Shown: piece after piece, positions 32,492 to 41,819 of the stretch | How the letters are laid out: each line of letters opens with the position of its first letter | How positions within the stretch are numbered: position 1 is the first letter of the stretch | Source: Faecalicatena faecalis | GTDB taxonomy: Bacteria; Bacillota; Clostridia; Lachnospirales; Lachnospiraceae | Direction: 5' to 3' | Assembly: GCF_012524165.2 (NCBI RefSeq) | Contig: NZ_JABACJ020000008.1 | Coordinates: 62,001 to 126,000, forward strand | DNA: 64,000 bases | The notes under the pieces: model-generated | Seen by the model: the letters and a program-made list of their open reading frames with translations, nothing else | What the model was told of the DNA's origin: nothing | Databases searched by the model: none | Translations under genes and position numbers: made by a program

Positions 32492-33394
32492 ATGAGAATC
32501 AGTGCGGCTTGTATACGCTGTATGGTGGACCGGCAGGAAGAGAATATCAGCAGATTTGAGGATGAACACAAGAAGTCTGCATATCTCAAGGAGGTCCTGC
32601 GTATCATAGGGGATAGTGAGGAGGATGCTACGGCTCCGCTTCTGACTGCAAAGGTTATGAGGGCTTATCAGGAATATTTTGGAGAGAGCCTGGATTATCG
32701 TGAAATCAAGCATTCTTTTAACCAAAAGATGCTGGCCTTTGAGGATGCGATACGAAAAGAGATTCATGCAAACCAGCATCCATTGCAGTGCGCCCTGTCT
32801 TTTGCCAGGACCGGAAATTATATCGATTATGGGGCCATGAGGGATGTAGAAACGTCTGTCTTGGAGACATTAGTCAGAGAGGCCGGGCAGAAAAAGGTAG
32901 AGGAGGAGACTCTAAAACGGTTCACAAAGGAGCTTGAGACGGCAAAGAGTCTTGTGTATGTGGCGGACAACTGCGGCGAGATAGTGCTGGATAAGCTGTT
33001 GATCGAACTGATCCTAGAGCTTTATCCCCAGATTCAGGTAACTGCTGTGGTCAGAGGAAATCCAGTGCTCAATGATGCGACGATGGAGGATGCCGTAGAG
33101 GTCGGTCTGGACCGCATTGTTCCGGTCGTAGGTAACGGGACCGATATTGCAGGGACTTCGCTTGCCCATATCAATCAGGAAAGTCTGGAACTGATTCAGC
33201 ATGCGGATATGATTCTGGCAAAGGGGCAGGGGAATTTTGAGACGCTTCATGGCTGTGGACTGAACATTTACTATCTTTTCCTGTGCAAGTGTGACTGGTT
33301 CGTCAGAAGATTCCAGATGGAAAAGAATGGAGGAGTCTTTGTACATGAGAGCCGGCTTGGGACGATCGATCCCTTGGGACAGTCAGATGTATAA
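32492..33394 (+). CDS. DUF89 family (damage-control phosphatase ARMT1-like) protein
   Basis: The 300-residue protein has the DUF89 landmarks: CIRCMVDRQ near the N-terminus, VYVADNCGEIVLDKLLIE in the middle, VVRGNPVLNDAT, and LAKGQGNFETLHG. The aspartate and asparagine of DNCGE bind the metal in this family. Members are metal-dependent phosphatases that remove damaged or harmful sugar phosphates. The CxxC near residues 7-10 is typical of the subgroup found in archaea and clostridia. It stands between the Fe-S genes and a DMT transporter; its substrate is unknown. Confidence 0.85.
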   Translation: MRISAACIRCMVDRQEENISRFEDEHKKSAYLKEVLRIIGDSEEDATAPLLTAKVMRAYQEYFGESLDYREIKHSFNQKMLAFEDAIRKEIHANQHPLQCALSFARTGNYIDYGAMRDVETSVLETLVREAGQKKVEEETLKRFTKELETAKSLVYVADNCGEIVLDKLLIELILELYPQIQVTAVVRGNPVLNDATMEDAVEVGLDRIVPVVGNGTDIAGTSLAHINQESLELIQHADMILAKGQGNFETLHGCGLNIYYLFLCKCDWFVRRFQMEKNGGVFVHESRLGTIDPLGQSDV

Positions 33395-33447
33395 ATGAAT
33401 GTATCTGATTGGAATATAACGGCATCTGGGCAGAAAGTGGAGGCGTG

Positions 33448-34317
33448 ATGAAGAAGAAATATTTAGGAATTACTTATATCGTTATATCGGCCTTCTGTTT
33501 TGCGCTGATGAATATGTTCGTGAGACTGTCAGGAGATCTGCCGTCTGTGCAGAAAAGCTTTTTCAGAAATCTGGTAGCACTGGTATTTGCATTTGCCATC
33601 TTAAAAAAGGATGGGGCATGGTTCTCCGGGAAAAGGGAGAATATCAAATACCTGCTTGTACGTTCCGCGGCAGGGACGATCGGGATTCTCTGCAATTTTT
33701 ACGCGGTGGACCGGATGGTGCTTTCGGATGCGTCTATGCTCAATAAGATGTCCCCGTTTTTTGTGATTATTTTTAGTTTCTTCATTTTAAAAGAGAAGAT
33801 CAAGCCGTCGCAGATTCTGATTGTGGCAGGCGCTTTTTTGGGCAGTCTTCTGATTATCAAGCCGACACCGTCCATTTTTCAGACTCCCGCGGCATTGATT
33901 GGATTGCTGGGAGGGCTGACGGCAGGACTTGCATATACTTATGTCAGACTGCTGGGGGAAAGAGGAGAAAAGGGGCCGTTCATCGTGTTCATTTTTTCTT
34001 CATTTTCCTGCATTGTGACGCTGCCCTTCTTGCTCTTTGAATATCATCCGATGAATTTGATGCAGATTGTATTTCTTCTGCTGGCAGGGCTTTGTGCCGC
34101 CGGAGGACAGTTCGGCATCACGGCGGCATATTTTCATGCTCCTGCCAGAGAGATTTCTGTGTATGATTATTCGCAGATTATATTTTCAGCAATCCTAGGC
34201 TTCTTTGTATTCGGACAGATCCCGGATGTGTTGAGCTGGATTGGATACGGAGTAATCTGCGCCATGGCAGTGCTGATGTTCCTTTATAATAACCGGAAGC
34301 AGGAAGGAGTCTCTTAA
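33448..34317 (+). CDS. DMT superfamily (EamA) transporter
   Basis: ATG 33448 with GGAGG upstream gives 289 residues; a longer frame from 33409 has no ribosome-binding site. Ten hydrophobic segments in two EamA repeats are visible, including CFALMNMFVRLSGDLPSVQK, SMLNKMSPFFVIIFSFFILKEK, and in the second half AYFHAPAREISVYDYSQIIFSA. Such proteins export amino acids, nucleosides or other metabolites. The substrate cannot be inferred. Its stop overlaps the convergent dipeptidase stop by four bases. Confidence 0.88.
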   Translation: MKKKYLGITYIVISAFCFALMNMFVRLSGDLPSVQKSFFRNLVALVFAFAILKKDGAWFSGKRENIKYLLVRSAAGTIGILCNFYAVDRMVLSDASMLNKMSPFFVIIFSFFILKEKIKPSQILIVAGAFLGSLLIIKPTPSIFQTPAALIGLLGGLTAGLAYTYVRLLGERGEKGPFIVFIFSSFSCIVTLPFLLFEYHPMNLMQIVFLLLAGLCAAGGQFGITAAYFHAPAREISVYDYSQIIFSAILGFFVFGQIPDVLSWIGYGVICAMAVLMFLYNNRKQEGVS

Positions 34318-35714
34318 TCCTGCCCCGGTGCGGTGAACAGCCGATACATTGCTTCTAAGCATACCCGGCAGTGGAGTCGGTAATAGTCAAGGTCGATGAA
34401 TTCATTCGGCCCGTGGGCATTACTGGACGGCTCATCCGGGAAGGCCGGGCCAAATGCGGCTACGGCATTGTTCGCATGTCTTGCATAGGTCCCCCCGCCT
34501 GTAGAATAGATATTACAGGTCTTTCCTGTGACTGCCTCATATGCATCAGATAATACAGAGACTAACAGGGAGTCACTGGGAACATGCAGAGGCGCCATGT
34601 GGTTCGCTTCCGTAAACTCAATCTTGTATGACTGGCAGGCCGTTTCCAGTAAGGAGAGAATCTGCTCCTTATGTGCCGTAACAGGATACCGGATATCTAC
34701 AGAAATCTTTTCTTTTCCATTGTCATAGGAGATCATTCCCAAATTAAAAGTTAAAGGGCCGGATTCGTCATCCTTCATCTGAATGCCAAGAGAGGCGCCC
34801 GTATATTCCATTTTAATCTTTTCAGCAGCAAATGTGAAAAGAGGCCCCAGCTCGTCAGGGGTGAATACCTGATATAAGAGGCACAAAAGCTTGGATGCAG
34901 CATTTTCTCCCAGTTCAGGTTCAGCTCCGTGTGCCGCTTTCCCGGTACAGGTAAGGTGGATAGAAGTTCCCTCTTTTGTTACGGTAAAGTCAGGACGCTC
35001 CTGGGTCGATTGCACAAGAAGCTCATACTTCCCAGGATTCCATTCGATTTCTGCTAAGGCCTGATTTGGCACTGCATTTACCGCATTGCCTGCATGGATA
35101 TGGCGGATGACGCTTTTTTCTGTTCGTAAAGCAGTAAAGTCAACTCTAAGGATTCCCTTTTCACTGCTGCAGATTCCATAAGCACAGTCTGGTGTGAATC
35201 CCATCACAGGGAAACCACGTCTTTTATAGTAGACATCCAAGTCTTCGCTCGCAATTTCTTCCCCGCATCCAAATACTGCCCTGAGACAATAATTGCCCGT
35301 GATATGTTCATCCTTTAAGGCTTTGAGTGCATACAGGGCAGCGACTGCGGAGCCTTTATCATCTGCGGTCCCCCGTCCGAAGAGACGGTTCCCTTTTTGA
35401 ATCATCTCAAAAGGATCTGTGTCCCAGCCGTCACCAGCAGGTACGACGTCTACATGGGTCAGCACATCCACATAATCCTCCCCTTCTCCCAGGCGGGCTT
35501 CCCCGGCATAGCCATCCACATTTTCAACGGACAGGCCGAGTTTTTCTGCTGTCCTTAAGATGAAGTCCAGGGCATCAGCACAGGGCTGGCCGAAGGGGAT
35601 TCCTTTTGCACCTGCATCACATACCGATGGGATGGCAATCAATTCTGCCAGGTCCTTTAGAATGTCGTCAAAATACAGATCAATCTTGTTTCCAAAAAGC
35701 ATTTGGTCTTTCAT
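34314..35714 (-). CDS. M20 family dipeptidase (PepV/Sapep-like)
   Basis: ATG 35714, with AAAGGAG seven bases upstream, gives 466 residues; in-frame codons up to 35747 are probably not translated. It is a zinc dipeptidase of the PepV type. Metal and catalytic motifs are VLTHVDVVPAGDGW, GRGTADDKGSAVAALYALK and FGCGEEIASEDLDVYY, with a late STGGGTYARH segment. The lid domain lies at about 190-380. It probably cleaves dipeptides taken up by the Opp/Dpp system encoded 1.5 kb away. A 195-base repeat lies just upstream. Confidence 0.9.
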   Translation of the reverse strand: MKDQMLFGNKIDLYFDDILKDLAELIAIPSVCDAGAKGIPFGQPCADALDFILRTAEKLGLSVENVDGYAGEARLGEGEDYVDVLTHVDVVPAGDGWDTDPFEMIQKGNRLFGRGTADDKGSAVAALYALKALKDEHITGNYCLRAVFGCGEEIASEDLDVYYKRRGFPVMGFTPDCAYGICSSEKGILRVDFTALRTEKSVIRHIHAGNAVNAVPNQALAEIEWNPGKYELLVQSTQERPDFTVTKEGTSIHLTCTGKAAHGAEPELGENAASKLLCLLYQVFTPDELGPLFTFAAEKIKMEYTGASLGIQMKDDESGPLTFNLGMISYDNGKEKISVDIRYPVTAHKEQILSLLETACQSYKIEFTEANHMAPLHVPSDSLLVSVLSDAYEAVTGKTCNIYSTGGGTYARHANNAVAAFGPAFPDEPSSNAHGPNEFIDLDYYRLHCRVCLEAMYRLFTAPGQD

Positions 35715-35754
35715 AGAGTTGCTCCTTTTCTTTTTATATTCAATCATTTCTACT

Positions 35755-35949
35755 GTTACAGTTCACAGTCCACTTCACCTACATGCGCAAAAGCAGCCAG
35801 CAGAGCTGTCTGTCGCTGCGATGCAGCTTAATCTTTGGCTTATGTGGGTGAAGTGACCGGTTACGGCCAGATGGAAGTCAGCAAATCGCTTCTTACGAGC
35901 AAGCTCGACGAATCCATCTGCTGCCTTCTATCTGACTGTGAACAGTAAC
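35755..35949. repeat. MITE-like 195-base element with 16-base terminal inverted repeats
   Basis: The left end GTTACAGTTCACAGTC (35755-35770) and right end GACTGTGAACAGTAAC (35934-35949) are inverted repeats with one mismatch. Just inside, CACTTCACCTACAT and ATGTGGGTGAAGTG (near 35772-35856) form a second inverted pair. No coding frame is evident. It lies in the 358-base gap between the dipeptidase and GntR genes. The short palindrome at 2895-2927 carries the same tip. A transposase is not in the window. Confidence 0.7.
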
Positions 35950-36072
35950 TTTCTGCATCAGATATGGAAATATTATGCAGAAGAATGATTGGAAAACATG
36001 TTCATTTAGTTTATAATAACATTAAATTACTTTGTGATATTCTCACAATTGGTCAGACGAGGAGAATGTAGT

Positions 36073-36795
36073 ATGAAAAATGATATATCTTTAATTACCC
36101 CCATATCAAAGGATCTCTTATATGTTAAGATTGCAGATGCAATCTCGGATTATATCCAGAAAAATAATTTGGTGCCGGGAGATAAGCTTCCGTCCGAGCG
36201 TGAGCTTGCGGCTAGATTCCAGACCAGCCGCCATTCCTTAAGGGAGGCACTGCGCGTTCTTGAAAATCAGGGAATCATCAGTTCCCAGATGGGAAGCGGC
36301 ACCTATGTTGCACATATACATGAAAAGTCGAACCTTTACTTAGATTTTGTTAAAATCAATTATCTCGAGATGCTGAATATCAAAACAGAGCTCGAAAAAT
36401 ATGCCATTAAGCTCGCAATTGGCCAGGTCAAGGAGGAATCCCTGAATGAACTGGAACGTCTTCTGTGCATCATGGAAGAGAGCAGCAGGAAGGGGATCTT
36501 TCCATCTGATATAGACAAAAAGTTCCACTATCTTCTTGCAGATCTGTCCGGTAATAAGATGCTGGCACAGATGATCAAAAAAATGATTGAGACATTCGAT
36601 GAATATTATGGAGTCATTCCACAGTCTACCCAATTATGTCTGGATACTGTCGGATGCCACAGGGATATCCTGAATGCCATTAAGAACCAAGATGCAGAAG
36701 CAGCCCTTTCTTCCTGCGATGAAATGTGCCTGATCGACCAGAAATTGATTCAGGTGGTCGTGAATCTGGACGCAGGGAAAGAGAATGGAAGCTAA
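36073..36795 (+). CDS. GntR/FadR family transcriptional regulator
   Basis: ATG 36073 behind GAGGAGAATG gives 240 residues. The GntR helix-turn-helix is at about 15-75: LVPGDKLPSERELAARFQTS, RHSLREALRVLENQGII, QMGSGTYV. The C-terminal all-helical FCD domain includes TELEKYAIKLAIGQVKEES, DKKFHYLLADLSGNKMLAQM and CHRDILNAIKNQDAEAA, whose Asp and His residues usually bind a metal and a carboxylic acid ligand. It lies just before the peptide transporter operon and most likely controls it. Confidence 0.9.
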   Translation: MKNDISLITPISKDLLYVKIADAISDYIQKNNLVPGDKLPSERELAARFQTSRHSLREALRVLENQGIISSQMGSGTYVAHIHEKSNLYLDFVKINYLEMLNIKTELEKYAIKLAIGQVKEESLNELERLLCIMEESSRKGIFPSDIDKKFHYLLADLSGNKMLAQMIKKMIETFDEYYGVIPQSTQLCLDTVGCHRDILNAIKNQDAEAALSSCDEMCLIDQKLIQVVVNLDAGKENGS

Positions 36796-36818
36796 AAAGG
36801 TTAAAATGTTAAAAAATA

Positions 36819-36847
36819 TTGACAAATGTATGAATAATGTATATGAT
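36819..36847 (+). promoter_or_regulatory. Consensus promoter of the peptide ABC transporter operon
   Basis: TTGACA (36819-36824) and TATGAT (36842-36847) are spaced by 17 bases. The leader to the binding-protein gene is about 300 bases. TTACTA (near 36847) and TAGTAA (near 36871) form a weak inverted pair just downstream that could be a regulator site. Nothing else was recognised in the 358-base gap. Confidence 0.7.
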
Positions 36848-37153
36848 TACTACAAAAGGATGCAAAAACATAGTAACATAGTTGAAAAGATTGTGCAAGA
36901 TTGTGGTGTGGGAGTGCATTTTGTATGTAAAAGTGCATATGGAATTGAAAAAAATGACAGAAGAGATATACAGATTCACTAGGACACACCCAGCACAGAG
37001 ATTGTAAAGGACCAGCGTATCAGAGTTTATTTATCTGATCGGGTGTATAAAGAGAAAGGAGGGAAGTATTTTTTTTAGAGTAAAGTGGTTGAACCATTGT
37101 ACCGATTTTATCTACAAGTAGGTAAGAAATGAAGTAGAATTAGGAGGAGAAGA

Positions 37154-38734
37154 ATGAAAAAGCGTTTATTATGTGTATTACTTACAGCAGCTATGGCAAT
37201 GACCCTTGCAGCCGGATGCGGAAATAGCGGCGGAGGCGAGAAAAAGTCTGAAAAGAAGACAACGTCCAGCTCATCAGAAACAAGCGATACTCTGATCTTT
37301 GCACAGGGTGCTGACCCGAGAAGCTTAGACCCTGCATTTGCAGATGACGGAGAATCAACAAAGATCAATACGAATATCTATGAAGGTCTGGTTCAGTATG
37401 CTGCGAAGACGACAGAGATTGAGCCTTGTCTTGCAGAGAGCTGGGATATCAGTGAGGACGGCCTGACATATACCTTCCATTTAAGAGAGGGTGTTAAATT
37501 CCATGACGGCACAGATTTCAATGCAGAAGCAGTAAAATATAACTTTGACAGACAGCTTCCAGGCAAGGCAACAGAGGACATGCCATATGCAGGCTTTGTA
37601 TTTGCACCTGTAAAAGACGTTGTTGCAGACGATGAGTATACAGTTACAATCCATCTGAATGAAGCACAGACCCCATTCCTTGCGAACCTTGCTATGATCC
37701 AGGGATCTCCGATCGTAAGCCCGAAGGCATTAGAGGAGAACAATGGAAATGTAACAAAGAGTCCATGTGGAACAGGCCCGTACAAATTTGTGAGCTGGGA
37801 TACAGAGCAGTCAGTTATTCTGGAAAGAAACGACGAATACTGGGGAGAGCCGGCTAAGATGAAAAATGTGATCTTCAAGATCATCAAAGACAACTCTGCA
37901 CGTGTTATCGCTTTGAATAACGGTGAGGCAGATATCATCGACGGTATCGATGCAACAGTAGTTGACCAGATCAAAGAAGCAGGAAATACAGTACAGACAG
38001 ATGAAGCTATGATGACGAACTACATGGCATTTAACACAACAGATGGTGCCTTTAAAGACAAAGAAGCAAGAAGAGCAATCTGTGCAGCAATCAATGTTCC
38101 AGAGATGGTGGAAACACTGTATCAGGGGTATGATGTACCTGCAACGACCTTCCTTCCGACCTCTCTGCCGGGATACGATGAAAGCATCAAGCCAGCAGAA
38201 TATGATCCGGAAGCAGCAAAGGCTAAATTAGGCGAGCTGGGTGTCACCAATATTCATATTATTACATATTCTAACCCAAGACCGTACAATACAGTAGGCG
38301 GACAGAAGCTTGCAGAGGCTGTACAGGGATACCTCTCCAAGGTAGGAGTTGAATGTACGATCGATGCATATGACTGGACAACCTTCAAGACCATCGCACA
38401 GGGCGGCGATTTTGATCTGATGTTCGCAGGCTGGGGCGGAGACAATGGAGACCCGGATAACTTCATGAACCTGCTTGCTACAGATGATCCTTCCATGAAC
38501 TATTCACATTTCCACAGTGATAAATATAACGAACTCATTGCAAAGGGTGTTATCACCCCTGTAGGAGAGGAAAGAAGTGCGATCTATACAGAATGTGAGA
38601 AGATTATTGCAGATGAGGCACCGATCCTTCCGATTTCTCATGCAAACTTTATGTGCGGAGTAGCTAAGAATGTGGATGGCTTCTTCTACCATGTTGCATG
38701 CGGCACAAAGCTGGCAGGCGTGACAAAGAAATAG
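37154..38734 (+). CDS. Peptide ABC transporter substrate-binding lipoprotein
   Basis: This 526-residue SBP_bac_5 protein is the extracellular receptor of an Opp/Dpp-type importer. The signal peptide ends in the lipobox LAAGC at about residue 23, followed by a Ser/Lys linker. Family landmarks are QGADPRSLDPAFADDGES, NIYEGLVQY, FHLREGVKFHDGTDFNAEAV, SPCGTGPYKF and GYDVPATTFLP. A terminator-like hairpin after the gene would leave more receptor than permease mRNA. A dipeptide or glutathione-type ligand is likely by family only. Confidence 0.93.
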   Translation: MKKRLLCVLLTAAMAMTLAAGCGNSGGGEKKSEKKTTSSSSETSDTLIFAQGADPRSLDPAFADDGESTKINTNIYEGLVQYAAKTTEIEPCLAESWDISEDGLTYTFHLREGVKFHDGTDFNAEAVKYNFDRQLPGKATEDMPYAGFVFAPVKDVVADDEYTVTIHLNEAQTPFLANLAMIQGSPIVSPKALEENNGNVTKSPCGTGPYKFVSWDTEQSVILERNDEYWGEPAKMKNVIFKIIKDNSARVIALNNGEADIIDGIDATVVDQIKEAGNTVQTDEAMMTNYMAFNTTDGAFKDKEARRAICAAINVPEMVETLYQGYDVPATTFLPTSLPGYDESIKPAEYDPEAAKAKLGELGVTNIHIITYSNPRPYNTVGGQKLAEAVQGYLSKVGVECTIDAYDWTTFKTIAQGGDFDLMFAGWGGDNGDPDNFMNLLATDDPSMNYSHFHSDKYNELIAKGVITPVGEERSAIYTECEKIIADEAPILPISHANFMCGVAKNVDGFFYHVACGTKLAGVTKK

Positions 38735-38777
38735 GCAGAAGCATCATCTAAAACAGCGGTAACAAGAATGGACAAGT

Positions 38778-38827
38778 ACTCTTCTGGGGGATATCTGACT
38801 TAAGGATCTCCCAGAAGAGATTTTTTT
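38778..38827 (+). terminator. Terminator/attenuator between binding protein and permease genes
   Basis: CTCTTCTGGG-GAT pairs with ATC-CCCAGAAGAG around a loop, followed by ATTTTTTT. Partial read-through would explain strong receptor and weaker permease expression, a common arrangement. Confidence 0.8.
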
Positions 38828-38896
38828 CCAGTTAAAAACAGTCTGCAACGGAAAAAGCGGACACTCATTTTGAAAGGAGACAGCAGGGGATTACAT

Positions 38897-39913
38897 ATGG
38901 GAAAATATATTATAAAACGGCTTCTCATGCTTATTCCGGTTCTGCTCGGCGTATCCATCATCGTATTTACAATCACACATGTGTTTTCTCCCGACCCGGC
39001 TCCGGTCGTGCTGGGACAGCATGCAACAGAAGAGTCGATGGAACAGTGGCGTGAAGCAAACGGGTTAACAGGCTCAGCAGTCAGCCAATTCGGAAATTAT
39101 ATGGCAGGAATCGTAAAAGGAGACCTGGGAAATTCATATTATACAAAAATGCCGGTAACGGAGGAGCTTGCTGCACGTTTTCCGGCGACGATCGAGCTGG
39201 CAATTGTTTCGATCATACTTGCCTCGATCTTTGGAATTCTGATCGGAGTGGTATCGGCGGTGAAAAAGAATTCCGTCTGGGACAATGGAGGGCGGATTCT
39301 CTCGTTGGTAGGTGTTTCTGTCCCGATCTTCTGGCTTGGTGTCATGATGATCATTCTGTTCTCAGGAATTCTGCATTGGCTTCCGTCGGGAGGACAGATC
39401 GATCCGCTCTTGAAGCCGGAGGCAGTGACAAGATTTAATCTATTGAACTGTATTATCACAGGAAATACGGAGGCCTTGAAAGATTCTCTGAAGCATATTA
39501 TCATGCCGGCACTTGCGCTTTCTATGTATTCCATGGCAATTACGACCAGAATCACGAGAAGCAGCATGCTGGACAGCATGAAACAGGATTATGTCAGGAC
39601 CGCAAGGGCAAAAGGTCTTGGTGAGGGCAGGGTACTGAGAAAACACGTCCTGCGCAACTCCTTGAATCCGGTCGTAACCATCATTGGTCTTCAGTTCGGA
39701 AGCCTGTTAGGTGGTGCAGTGTTGACGGAAAAGGTGTTCTCCTGGCCTGGAATCGGCTCCTATATCGTAGACTGTGTACAGAAATCAGACTTCCCGGTCA
39801 TCCAGGGAGCGGTCCTTCTCACGGCTACGATCTACGTGATCGTAAATCTGGTGGTTGACATTGTTTATACATTCCTGGATCCGCGGATCAAGCTTGGAAA
39901 GAAGGAGGGATAA
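38897..39913 (+). CDS. Peptide ABC transporter permease (DppB/OppB-like)
   Basis: ATG 38897 gives 338 residues starting MGKYIIKRLLMLIPVLLGVS; a TTG at 38870 is also in frame but overlaps the ribosome-binding site. Six membrane segments and the binding-protein-dependent transport signature (RTARAKGLGEGRVLRKHVLRN, then SLNPVV) are visible. GAVLTEKVFSWPGIGSYIV is typical of DppB. It pairs with the next gene to form the channel. Confidence 0.92.
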   Translation: MGKYIIKRLLMLIPVLLGVSIIVFTITHVFSPDPAPVVLGQHATEESMEQWREANGLTGSAVSQFGNYMAGIVKGDLGNSYYTKMPVTEELAARFPATIELAIVSIILASIFGILIGVVSAVKKNSVWDNGGRILSLVGVSVPIFWLGVMMIILFSGILHWLPSGGQIDPLLKPEAVTRFNLLNCIITGNTEALKDSLKHIIMPALALSMYSMAITTRITRSSMLDSMKQDYVRTARAKGLGEGRVLRKHVLRNSLNPVVTIIGLQFGSLLGGAVLTEKVFSWPGIGSYIVDCVQKSDFPVIQGAVLLTATIYVIVNLVVDIVYTFLDPRIKLGKKEG

Positions 39914-39917
39914 CCAT

Positions 39918-40832
39918 ATGGCACTTAAGAAAACAGCAGCAGTGGAATTAACGGCCCAGGAAAAGCCGGAGTCAGAGTTAAAATCGATATGGGAATCCCT
40001 GAAATTGAGTAAGACCGCAGTGATCGGTATGGTCATCATCATCCTGTTGATCCTGATTGCGTTAGTCACTTTTATTACGGAGAAAATGGGAATCCAGATT
40101 CTTCCCTATAATCCAAATGAGGCAGATATGTCAGCCAGTTTTGTTGCCCCATGTGCAGAGCATTGGTTTGGGACAGATGAATTGGGACGTGACATTTTCA
40201 GCCGTATTATGGATGGAACGAAGATTTCCTTGTTTGTAGGATTTTCCGTAGTCATTTTTTCGATGTTCTTTGGAATCATATTGGGGGCAGTCGCAGGATA
40301 TAAAGGCGGTGTCATCGATACCGTCATCATGAGATTTATGGATATCATGCTGTCCATTCCTGGAATCCTGTTCGCGATCACATTGATGGCGGCTCTGGGT
40401 AAGGGACTTGACAAGGCCATTATTGCAATCGGTATCGTTTCCATACCGGAGTATGCCAGAATTGTCAGGGGAAGTGTTCTTTCTGCTAAGGAGAGTGATT
40501 ACACGCAGGCGGCCCGGGTGATTGGAAATAAAGACATCCGCATTATTTTTAAGCATATCCTGCCGAATGTCATTTCCCCGATCATCGTCCGTGCGACGCT
40601 GGGAATTTCCGGTGCGATCTTAGATACCGCAGCGCTGGGCTTCTTAGGCCTTGGAGTGCAGCCTCCTCTTGCTGAGTGGGGAGACATGCTGGGACGGGCC
40701 AAGGGCTATATCTTCTCTGCACCGTATACCCTGGTATTCCCGGGTCTTGCAATAACCCTGGCTGTGTTGGCTTTTAACTTGTTCGGCGATGGATTGAGCG
40801 ATGCGTTAGATCCAAAATCCAGAAAGCGTTAG
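39918..40832 (+). CDS. Peptide ABC transporter permease (DppC/OppC-like)
   Basis: ATG 39918 behind GAAGGAGGGATAACC gives 304 residues. The N-terminus is cytoplasmic, then six membrane segments follow. Landmarks are HWFGTDELGRDIFSRIMDGT, GFSVVIFSMFFGIILGAVAGY, QAARVIGNKDIRIIFKHILPN and DTAALGFLGLGVQPPLAEWG, all typical of DppC. It starts four bases after the DppB-like stop. Confidence 0.93.
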   Translation: MALKKTAAVELTAQEKPESELKSIWESLKLSKTAVIGMVIIILLILIALVTFITEKMGIQILPYNPNEADMSASFVAPCAEHWFGTDELGRDIFSRIMDGTKISLFVGFSVVIFSMFFGIILGAVAGYKGGVIDTVIMRFMDIMLSIPGILFAITLMAALGKGLDKAIIAIGIVSIPEYARIVRGSVLSAKESDYTQAARVIGNKDIRIIFKHILPNVISPIIVRATLGISGAILDTAALGFLGLGVQPPLAEWGDMLGRAKGYIFSAPYTLVFPGLAITLAVLAFNLFGDGLSDALDPKSRKR

Positions 40833-40843
40833 GTGGTGAGTGT

Positions 40844-41818
40844 ATGTTACTGGAAGTGAAAAATTTAAAGACAGAGTTTAAAATGCGTAAAGGTATCGTA
40901 AAGGCAGTGGACGATGTCAGCTTTTCCATCGACCAGGGAAAAGTCCTGGCAGTGGTGGGAGAGTCTGGTTCAGGTAAGAGTGTGACATCACTCTCTATCA
41001 TGGGGCTTCTGCAGGATCCTGGAAAGGTGACCGGGGGAGAGGTCCTGTTCAAAGGAGAGGACCTTCTTCAGAAAAACAAGAAGGAAATGCAGGCGATCAG
41101 AGGGCATCATATTTCTATGATATTCCAGGAACCGATGACATCTTTGAACCCTGTTTATAAAATCAAGGACCAACTGACGGAAAGTATCATGCTGCATATG
41201 AAGCTTTCGAAAAAAGAGGCTCTGGAAAGAGCCGTGGAAATGCTGGAGCTGGTGGGAATCCCTTCGGCCAGAGAACGTGCCGATGAGTATCCGCATCAGA
41301 TGAGTGGTGGTATGCGGCAGAGAGTCATGATCGCCATGGCCCTGGCCTGTAATCCAGAGCTGTTGATCGCGGATGAGCCGACAACGGCGCTGGATGTGAC
41401 GATACAGGCACAGATATTGGAGCTGCTAGGTGAGATGAGGAAGAAATTCAACATGGCGGTTCTTTTGATCACACATGATCTGGGAGTCGTTTCCGAGACT
41501 GCCGACAGAGTCGTCGTGATGTATTGTGGAAAAGTGATGGAGAATGCAGAGGTGAAGGAGATTTTTGCGAACCCTCTTCACCCGTATACAAATGGTCTTC
41601 TCAAATCGATTCCGAGTCTTGAGGATGACAGTGAGGAACCTCTCTATATGATCCGCGGTATGGTGCCGAATCCATTGAAAATGCCGTCCGGCTGTCCATT
41701 TTCCGACCGCTGTGAGAAATGTATGGAGCGGTGCAGACAGGAAATGCCAGATCTGGTCGACATCGGCGGCCATGAAGTAAGGTGTTTTATGTATTCCGGG
41801 GAAAAGGAGGAGGCGTAA
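40844..41818 (+). CDS. Peptide ABC transporter ATP-binding protein (DppD/OppD-like)
   Basis: The 324-residue ATPase has Walker [10 protein letters not shown]-loop [12 protein letters not shown], signature [15 protein letters not shown] and Walker [15 protein letters not shown]. The C-terminal oligopeptide extension after HPYTNGLL contains the cysteine cluster [15 protein letters not shown], which in this family can hold an Fe-S cluster. It works with the DppF-like partner that follows one base later. Confidence 0.95.
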   Translation: MLLEVKNLKTEFKMRKGIVKAVDDVSFSIDQGKVLAVVGESGSGKSVTSLSIMGLLQDPGKVTGGEVLFKGEDLLQKNKKEMQAIRGHHISMIFQEPMTSLNPVYKIKDQLTESIMLHMKLSKKEALERAVEMLELVGIPSARERADEYPHQMSGGMRQRVMIAMALACNPELLIADEPTTALDVTIQAQILELLGEMRKKFNMAVLLITHDLGVVSETADRVVVMYCGKVMENAEVKEIFANPLHPYTNGLLKSIPSLEDDSEEPLYMIRGMVPNPLKMPSGCPFSDRCEKCMERCRQEMPDLVDIGGHEVRCFMYSGEKEEA

Positions 41819-41819
41819 G

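Noticed and set aside
36785..36982. 65-codon frame after the GntR gene
   Set aside because: It contains the consensus promoter of the peptide transporter operon and has no ribosome-binding site.
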